DNA of 64,000 nucleotides. Origin: Haemophilus sp. CCUG 60358. Its GTDB lineage: Bacteria; Pseudomonadota; Gammaproteobacteria; Enterobacterales; Pasteurellaceae. The position numbers and the translations under genes were made by a program. The notes beneath the pieces are model-generated. The model was given only the letters and a program-made list of their open reading frames with translations, did not search any database and was not told where the DNA came from. The DNA is taken from the NCBI RefSeq assembly GCF_001679485.1, contig NZ_LZOZ01000018.1:1-64000 (forward strand), in the 5' to 3' direction. Positions 58,592-64,000 of the stretch are shown here, piece by piece; the stretch's first letter is position 1, and every line of letters starts with the position of its first letter.

Positions 58592-60133
58592 ATGCTTGCA
58601 TCTCTTCAAGATATTTTGGATACCGTAAAATCCAACACGCTCACCTATCAACAAAAACTCATGTGTTTAGGTAATATTGCCGAGCGATTATTTGATCCTC
58701 GCGAATTATTAGGCTACACGGATGAAGAATGGCAATTCCTTCAAAATCAAATGATCTGTGATTTAAACGAAGGCTATGCAATTTATCGTCCTCGCTATAT
58801 TTTGCCGGATTACAATGTGTATATTAAAAAAGGCTGTGAATTCCTTGAATTGCCAGCGCCAAAAGATCTTGATGAAGCATTAGATGGCTTATTGATTTTA
58901 TATTCTCACGTGCCATCAATTACCACATTCCCGGTTTACATTGGGCGCTTAGACATGCTACTTGACCCGTTTATTACCGATGAAGAACAAGACTACATCA
59001 AAATTAAACGTTTCTTAAATCATGTAGATAAAACCGTGCCAGATTCATTCTGTCATGCCAATATTGGGCCTTATGACACCAAAGCAGGGCGTTTGATTTT
59101 AAAAGCGGTGATTGAGTTGGAAGCGCCAACACCCAATATGACCATTCGTTACGACAAGAGTAAAACAAGTCGTGAATTTGCAGAATTAGCAGCAAAAGCG
59201 TGCTTATTAGTTTCTAAACCGTCTTTTGCCAATGATGCTTACTACATTTCTGACTTAGGCGAACAATATGGTATTGCAAGCTGCTATAACGCACTCCCTG
59301 AATGTGGTGGGGCTTATACTCTCACTCGCTTGCGCTTAGGGACTATTGCTCGTGCTTGTAAAACCGTGGATGAAATGGTCAATGATCTCTTACCTCGCGT
59401 AGCAAAATGTGCACTCTCCACTATGGATAAACGCCATAAATTTGTAGTGGAAGAAAGCAACTTCTTCAATACCTCATTCCTCGAAAAAGAAAGTTTTATC
59501 AAACGCACTAATTTTACGGGGATGTTTGCCATTGTTGGTCTCGCAGATGCGGCAAATCATTTATTGCAACAAGAAGGCTTAAATGAAACCTTTGGTAAAA
59601 GCCAACGCGGTGATGAAATTGCGACCTTAATTATGGATAAATTGAAAGAAGTCACGGATAACCATGAAGGCGTGTATGCTGAACGCACGGGCAACCGTTA
59701 TTTATTACATGCGCAAGTAGGCGCAAGCAATCATGAAGAAGATAAACGTAATGCGCCAGCGCATCGTATTCGCGTGGGGGAAGAACCAACATTATTAGCT
59801 CATTTAAAACAATCGGCACCATTCCATAAGTACTTCCCATCCGGTACGGGAGATTTGTTTGCTTTTGACCAAACCTATGTGGATCATTTAGATGCCGTCG
59901 TTGATATTATCGATGGTTCATTCGCGCAAGGTTACCGCTATATCACCACTTACCTTAAAAACACCGATTTGATTCGTGTAACGGGTTATTTGGTGAAGAA
60001 AAGCGAAGTGGAAAAATACCGTAAAGGTGAAGTGGCATTGCGTGATACCACTTGGTATGGTTCGGGTACTGATGATTGTGCACAAGTGTTTGACCGTCAA
60101 TTACGCGATGAACAAGATGTAAGTGCAAGCTAG
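58592..60133 (+). CDS. yjjI: Glycyl radical enzyme YjjI
   Basis: YjjI belongs to the glycyl radical enzymes, which need anaerobic activation by a radical-SAM partner. The 513-residue protein ends with the glycyl radical motif IRVTGYLVKK, Gly at about 465, and holds the Cys-rich active region SCYNALPECGGAYTLTRL near 230. Its substrate is not known. The usual activase YjjW is not next to it here: upstream is the divergent YczE gene, downstream the convergent recQ. A strong CRP site precedes it. Confidence 0.88.
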   Translation: MLASLQDILDTVKSNTLTYQQKLMCLGNIAERLFDPRELLGYTDEEWQFLQNQMICDLNEGYAIYRPRYILPDYNVYIKKGCEFLELPAPKDLDEALDGLLILYSHVPSITTFPVYIGRLDMLLDPFITDEEQDYIKIKRFLNHVDKTVPDSFCHANIGPYDTKAGRLILKAVIELEAPTPNMTIRYDKSKTSREFAELAAKACLLVSKPSFANDAYYISDLGEQYGIASCYNALPECGGAYTLTRLRLGTIARACKTVDEMVNDLLPRVAKCALSTMDKRHKFVVEESNFFNTSFLEKESFIKRTNFTGMFAIVGLADAANHLLQQEGLNETFGKSQRGDEIATLIMDKLKEVTDNHEGVYAERTGNRYLLHAQVGASNHEEDKRNAPAHRIRVGEEPTLLAHLKQSAPFHKYFPSGTGDLFAFDQTYVDHLDAVVDIIDGSFAQGYRYITTYLKNTDLIRVTGYLVKKSEVEKYRKGEVALRDTTWYGSGTDDCAQVFDRQLRDEQDVSAS

Positions 60134-60137
60134 AAAA

Positions 60138-60176
60138 AAGTGCGGTTGAAAAATTCTCTGTTTTTTGACCGCACTT
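60138..60176. terminator. Uptake-signal terminator between yjjI and recQ
   Basis: AAGTGCGGT (60138-60146) and ACCGCACTT (60168-60176) are an inverted pair separated by an AT-rich loop. The right arm overlaps the recQ stop codon (60175-60177), so this tract is both coding end and terminator. Confidence 0.85.
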
Positions 60177-62040
60177 ATTCTTTTTCTGACCTTTCTAAAA
60201 TTGCTTTGTGTTCTCTAATCAATGCCATAAATGGCTGCCCAAAGCGTTCTAATTTGATTGCCCCTACGCCATTAATTTGTAACATTTCAATATTACTTGT
60301 TGGCATATATTGTGCCATTTCCTGTAATGTCGCATCATTAAAAACAATATAAGGCGGAATGTTTTCCTTATCCGCTAGCTGCTTCCGTAGGAAACGCAAA
60401 CGAGCAAATAAATCTTTATCATAATTTGCCACTGTATTTTTATGGGATGTATGCACAATTTTATTAATGGATGAAATGCGCGGCATCGCTAATTCAAGCT
60501 GCACTTCGCCTTTTAAAACAGGGCGTGCACTTTCTGTGAGCTGAAGCGTTGCACTATTAAACTCACCGATCACTTGTTGAATAAAACCAAGGTGGATAAG
60601 CTGACGAATCACGGATTGCCAATGTTCTTTGCTTTTATCTTTACCAATGCCATAAACACTTAACTTATCATGTTGGCGTTCTACAATTTTTTGATTATGC
60701 ATCCCTCGCAATACCGCAATCACATATTGCACGCCGAAACACTGCCCCACACGATAAATCGTCGACATCACTTTTTGTGCATCAATTAAGCCATCATATT
60801 TCTTTGGCGGATCAAGACAAATATCGCAATTTTGACAAGGTGTTTGACGATGTTCGCCAAAATAATTGAGTAACACTAAACGACGACAAGTCTGACTTTC
60901 GGCAAATTCACCAATGGCTTCCAATTTATGTTGCTCAATTTGACGTTGTGGCGTCTCTGGTTTTTCAAGCAGAATCTTCTGTAACCAAGCATAATCAGCC
61001 GGCTCGTAGAAAAGCACTGCTTCTGCAGGTAAATCATCTCGTCCCGCACGACCAGTTTCTTGATAATATGATTCAATGCTTCTCGGCAAATCAAAATGGG
61101 CGACAAAACGCACATTGGATTTATTAATGCCCATTCCAAACGCAATCGTTGCAACTACAACTTGGACATTATCTCGTTGAAAATCTTGCTGGACGCGTTC
61201 ACGCAGTGCAGTTTCCATTCCCGCATGATATGCCGCAGCCGACACGCCTTTATTTCGCAAAGTTTCGGCTATACGTTCCACCTTCGAACGACTATTGCAA
61301 TACACAATGCCGCTTTTTCCTTTTTGAGCTAAAACAAAACGCGTAAGCTGCTCCATCGGCTTAAACTTTTCTTCCAACGTATAACGAATATTCGGGCGGT
61401 CAAAACTGCCAATGTATTTGTGAGGATTGTCTAATTTAAGATGAGTGAGAATATCCTGTCTCGTCGCGTAATCCGCTGTCGCCGTTAATGCCATAATTGG
61501 CGCATTTGGAAACGATGCTTTTAAGCCGCCAAGTTGGGTATATTCAGGGCGAAAATCATGCCCCCACTGTGAAATACAATGTGCTTCATCAATGGCGATA
61601 AAGGAAATTTGAGCATAAGAAATCAGCTGAAAAAAGCTGTTTGTCATCACTTTTTCAGGCGAAACATACAATAATTTTAATTGGCCAGAAATCAGCTTAT
61701 TTTCAACTTGCTGTTGTTGTTCTAGCGTCTGACTAGAGTTTAGAAAATCGGCTTCAATGCCGTTTGCTTGGAGTTGATCCACCTGATCTTTCATTAAAGA
61801 AATCAAAGGCGAAATCACTAATGTGAGACCAGGAAAACAAAGTGCTGGGATTTGATAACACAAGGACTTGCCATTTCCTGTAGCCATCACCACTAAGGAA
61901 TCCTGACCGCTTAACGCAGCATGAATCACTTCTTCCTGCCCTTTGCGGAAAGATTGGTAACCAAAAACAGACCGCAACGTATGAAGTGCGGTCGTTTTTA
62001 AGTCTGTTTTTTGCGGGGCATGTTCCGCGAGTTCGGTCAT
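60175..62040 (-). CDS. recQ: ATP-dependent DNA helicase RecQ
   Basis: RecQ unwinds DNA in recombination and stalled-fork repair. The ATG at 62040 gives 621 residues: the RecA-like helicase core with Walker [12 protein letters not shown] near 47-57, DEAH at [14 protein letters not shown], the RQC zinc site with Cys residues around TPCQNCDIC, and a C-terminal HRDC domain. The Walker A uses Ala and Asn where E. coli has Pro and Gly, but keeps GKS. Its start overlaps the cyaY stop as TAATG. Confidence 0.96.
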   Translation of the reverse strand: MTELAEHAPQKTDLKTTALHTLRSVFGYQSFRKGQEEVIHAALSGQDSLVVMATGNGKSLCYQIPALCFPGLTLVISPLISLMKDQVDQLQANGIEADFLNSSQTLEQQQQVENKLISGQLKLLYVSPEKVMTNSFFQLISYAQISFIAIDEAHCISQWGHDFRPEYTQLGGLKASFPNAPIMALTATADYATRQDILTHLKLDNPHKYIGSFDRPNIRYTLEEKFKPMEQLTRFVLAQKGKSGIVYCNSRSKVERIAETLRNKGVSAAAYHAGMETALRERVQQDFQRDNVQVVVATIAFGMGINKSNVRFVAHFDLPRSIESYYQETGRAGRDDLPAEAVLFYEPADYAWLQKILLEKPETPQRQIEQHKLEAIGEFAESQTCRRLVLLNYFGEHRQTPCQNCDICLDPPKKYDGLIDAQKVMSTIYRVGQCFGVQYVIAVLRGMHNQKIVERQHDKLSVYGIGKDKSKEHWQSVIRQLIHLGFIQQVIGEFNSATLQLTESARPVLKGEVQLELAMPRISSINKIVHTSHKNTVANYDKDLFARLRFLRKQLADKENIPPYIVFNDATLQEMAQYMPTSNIEMLQINGVGAIKLERFGQPFMALIREHKAILERSEKE

Positions 62041-62345
62041 TAGAATGTTACCGTTTCTCCGTGAGCGGCAACCGCCTCGGTTAAACAATCCCAAAAGCGT
62101 TTGCCATCATTTGCCACCCAATCATTATTTTTATAGGCAAAATGAAATCCACCCAAGCGGCTCGCAAGCCAAAGCTCAAGAAGCGGTTCTTGCTTATTGA
62201 TAACGATTTGTGAGCGGTCATCAAATGTGATCGTGAATACCGAACCTTGTGTTTCGCAATCCACATCACAATCTTGATTCTCTAACGCTTCTTCAATTTT
62301 TTGCCAAACCTGTTCAATATTTTGGTGAAATTCTGCAACATTCAT
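62040..62345 (-). CDS. cyaY: Iron-sulphur assembly protein CyaY (frataxin)
   Basis: CyaY binds iron and modulates iron-sulphur cluster assembly with IscS. The 101-residue protein has the acidic first helix ([27 protein letters not shown]) and the central sheet ([21 protein letters not shown]) plus the [11 protein letters not shown] strand typical of frataxins. It is the first gene of cyaY-recQ and is divergent from lptM-lysA. Confidence 0.95.
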   Translation of the reverse strand: MNVAEFHQNIEQVWQKIEEALENQDCDVDCETQGSVFTITFDDRSQIVINKQEPLLELWLASRLGGFHFAYKNNDWVANDGKRFWDCLTEAVAAHGETVTF

Positions 62346-62440
62346 AAAATTTTCCGATTAAATCTGATAGAATGCCGTGAATTATAAAGCCTTTCGCCTC
62401 GTTGGCAAAGGTAGATTTTACTTATTAGAGAGATTGAAAA

Positions 62441-62566
62441 ATGAAAAAAGTACTTTCTATTTTGTTATTAGGTGCATTCTGCACTTTGGCTACAGGTTGC
62501 GGTGTAAAAGGGCCATTATATTTTCCTGAAAAAGAACAGCCGCAAAACACGCAAAAAACACAATAA
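62441..62566 (+). CDS. lptM: LPS translocon maturation chaperone LptM (YifL-type lipoprotein)
   Basis: A 41-residue frame encodes MKKVLSILLLGAFCTLATGC, then GVKGPLYFPEKEQPQNTQKT and Q. The signal and lipobox TGC give Cys20 as the acylated residue, and CGVKGPLYFP is the LptM/YifL signature. LptM assists LptD maturation in the outer membrane. It lies 27 bases before lysA, as in E. coli, where yifL sits in the cyaY-yifL-dapF neighbourhood. Confidence 0.9.
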   Translation: MKKVLSILLLGAFCTLATGCGVKGPLYFPEKEQPQNTQKTQ

Positions 62567-62593
62567 AAACTGACCGTACTTAAAGGATTCGTC

Positions 62594-63844
62594 ATGGATT
62601 TTTTCCAATATAAAAACGAGCAACTTTATGTTGAAGATTTGCCCGTCAAACAACTTGCTGAAGAATTTGGCACACCGCTTTATATTTATTCTCGTGCCAC
62701 GCTTGAGCGCCATTGGCATGCCTTTGATTCAGCCTTAGGAGAGCATCCACACTTAATTTGCTATGCCGTAAAAGCCAACTCCAATATTGGTATATTGGAT
62801 GTAATGGCAAAATTAGGCTCAGGCTTTGATATTGTTTCACAGGGCGAATTAGAACGTGTCTTAGCGGCTGGTGGAGAAGCTTCAAAAGTGGTCTTTTCTG
62901 GCGTGGCAAAATCTCGTGCCGAAATTATGCGTGCGTTAGAAGTAGGCATTCGTTGTTTTAATGTGGAATCTATTGCGGAACTACATCATATCAATCAAAT
63001 TGCGGGTGAAATGGGCAAAGTAGCTCCGATTTCTTTACGTGTAAACCCCGATGTTGATGCACATACTCACCCTTACATTTCCACTGGATTGAAAGAAAAT
63101 AAATTTGGTGTGAGCGTAGATGAAGCGCGTGAAGTCTATAAATTAGCTGCAACCTTACCTCATGTAAAAATTACGGGTATGGACTGCCATATTGGCTCTC
63201 AGCTTACTGAATTACAGCCCTTCTTAGATGCAACTGATCGCCTCATTCGTTTAATGGAACAATTAAAAGAAGATGGCATCACGTTAAAACATTTAGATCT
63301 CGGTGGTGGTTTAGGCGTAACTTATACTGATGAAACACCACCTCATCCAAGTGATTATGCGACGGCACTACTGAATAAATTAAAAGATTATGAAGATCTC
63401 GAAATTATTTTAGAACCAGGTCGAGCGATCGCGGCGAATGCGGGGATTTTAGTGGCGAAAGTTCAATACTTAAAAAGTAATGAAAGCCGAAACTTCGCGA
63501 TTACCGATACCGGCATGAACGATATGATTCGCCCGGCACTCTATGACGCTTATATGAACATCATTGAAATTGACCGCACCTTAGGGAATAAAAAAGCCAT
63601 TTATGATGTTGTTGGCCCGGTATGCGAAACCTCTGACTTCCTAGGTAAACAGCGTGAGCTCGCCATTGCTGAAGAGGATTATATTGCCCAACGTTCTGCT
63701 GGTGCTTATGGTGCAAGTATGTCCTCAAACTACAATTCTCGTCCACGTACGGCTGAAGTGTTAGTGGATGGAAACAAAGCTCATTTAATTCGTCGTAGAG
63801 AAAATCTCAGCGAGTTATGGGCTCTAGAAAGTATCGCAGAATAA
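62594..63844 (+). CDS. lysA: Diaminopimelate decarboxylase
   Basis: LysA makes lysine from meso-diaminopimelate, the last step of the pathway that starts with dapA at 1525. The 416-residue PLP enzyme has Lys60 in YAVKANSN, HIGSQ near 199, the LDLGGGLGVTY loop, EPGRAIAANAG, and GPVCETSDF with the second-subunit Cys. No key residue is missing. The start follows an uptake-like ACCGTACTTAAAGGA leader. Confidence 0.97.
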   Translation: MDFFQYKNEQLYVEDLPVKQLAEEFGTPLYIYSRATLERHWHAFDSALGEHPHLICYAVKANSNIGILDVMAKLGSGFDIVSQGELERVLAAGGEASKVVFSGVAKSRAEIMRALEVGIRCFNVESIAELHHINQIAGEMGKVAPISLRVNPDVDAHTHPYISTGLKENKFGVSVDEAREVYKLAATLPHVKITGMDCHIGSQLTELQPFLDATDRLIRLMEQLKEDGITLKHLDLGGGLGVTYTDETPPHPSDYATALLNKLKDYEDLEIILEPGRAIAANAGILVAKVQYLKSNESRNFAITDTGMNDMIRPALYDAYMNIIEIDRTLGNKKAIYDVVGPVCETSDFLGKQRELAIAEEDYIAQRSAGAYGASMSSNYNSRPRTAEVLVDGNKAHLIRRRENLSELWALESIAE

Positions 63845-63860
63845 AAATAGATAAAAAGAA

Positions 63861-63893
63861 AAAACGGTCGAGGATTATATCTTGACCGTTTTT
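63861..63893. terminator. Terminator after lysA
   Basis: AAAACGGTC (63861-63869) pairs with GACCGTTTT (63884-63892), followed by TTG; A-rich sequence precedes it, so it can act for both strands. Confidence 0.85.
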
Positions 63894-63900
63894 TGTATAA

Positions 63901-64000
63901 CTAAATAATTCGAGAGAATTGTTGTCGTTTTGCCGCAGCTCTTGAATAGGTATCAAAGCATAAACAAATATTACGGATTAATAAGCGACCTTTAGGCGAA
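63901..64000 (-). CDS. 3' end of an unidentified gene running off the right edge
   Basis: A minus-strand frame is open from the window edge to TAG at 63901-63903 and gives about 32 residues: SPKGRLLIRNICLCFDTYSR then AAAKRQQFSRII. It is Arg/Lys-rich and has no stop in this frame. It lies just beyond the lysA terminator, as expected for a convergent neighbour. The sequence is too short to name. Confidence 0.5.
   Translation of the reverse strand, partial: SPKGRLLIRNICLCFDTYSRAAAKRQQFSRII

Noticed and set aside
58592..60133. YjjI as a pyruvate formate-lyase
   Set aside because: It is much shorter (513 against about 760 residues) and lacks the paired active-site cysteines of PflB; the sequence follows YjjI.
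60175..62040. Altered Walker A of RecQ (ATGNGKS) as a sign of an inactive helicase
   Set aside because: The essential GKS and the DEAH box are intact, and I recall the same variant in related Haemophilus proteins, so it is probably lineage variation.

Overview
The window looks like chromosome from a Pasteurellaceae bacterium, most likely a Haemophilus close to H. parainfluenzae. The main reason is the abundance of the Haemophilus uptake signal core AAGTGCGGT / ACCGCACTT, both singly and as inverted pairs that act as terminators (for example 391-399, 3046-3054, 7415-7423, 8148-8156, 11839-11871, 45063-45096, 60138-60176). Gene order also fits: exbB-exbD-tonB beside bcp and dapA, fis-dusB-prmA-panF-accC-accB-aroQ-menC, and narQ-murB-rpoH. 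An intact hemE between nudC and yjaG argues against haem-requiring H. influenzae and for a species that makes its own haem. The species call is inference.

Layout. 1-384: end of an IS150-type IS3-family element running off the left edge. 421-5248: bamC-dapA, bcp, a Fur-boxed exbB-exbD-tonB operon, fis. 5242-12418: dusB, prmA, an EamA exporter, yhdT-panF, accB-accC, aroQ. 12479-15250: menC and menB separated by an extra family-25 glycosyltransferase gene. 15395-27847: a lipoprotein, Fur-boxed lldD, a phosphohexomutase, murQ/anmK (cell-wall recycling), lctP-lutA-lutB-lutC (lactate use), ygfZ, yicC. 28024-36194: tyrP, a DUF3290/DUF421 membrane pair, nudC-hemE-yjaG, hupA, a DeoR-type regulator and glmS. 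36259-45055: lpxH, plsC-ftsP, an unrecognised secreted protein, a YjbR protein, an ABC transporter plus NnrS-like operon, and a MerR/short-CDF metal pair. 45110-53001: folB, plsY, rpoH, a DUF2322 gene, murB, narQ, an MFS transporter, a 50-codon DUF1232 gene, yfhL, an RNase T2. 53100-63844: pgk, fba, an O-antigen ligase and a heptosyltransferase-like gene, a YczE protein, the glycyl radical enzyme YjjI, recQ-cyaY, lptM-lysA. A partial reading frame enters from the right edge.

How the genes work together. Most of the window is core metabolism and envelope synthesis. The accessory themes are lactate use (lldD plus lctP-lutABC, with Fur- and CRP-type sites), lipopolysaccharide decoration (the GT25 gene, the ligase, the GT9 gene), metal and nitrogen-oxide handling (TonB system, MerR/CDF pair, ABC-NnrS operon, NarQ) and anaerobic metabolism (YjjI).

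No tRNA, rRNA, CRISPR array, prophage or simple-sequence phase-variation tract was seen. No stretch without a gene exceeds about 300 bases; the longest is 25847-26135 (289 bases), which holds the lctP promoter region and the ygfZ-side terminator. Start codons were chosen from ribosome-binding sites and family lengths, and several are shorter than the longest open frame.
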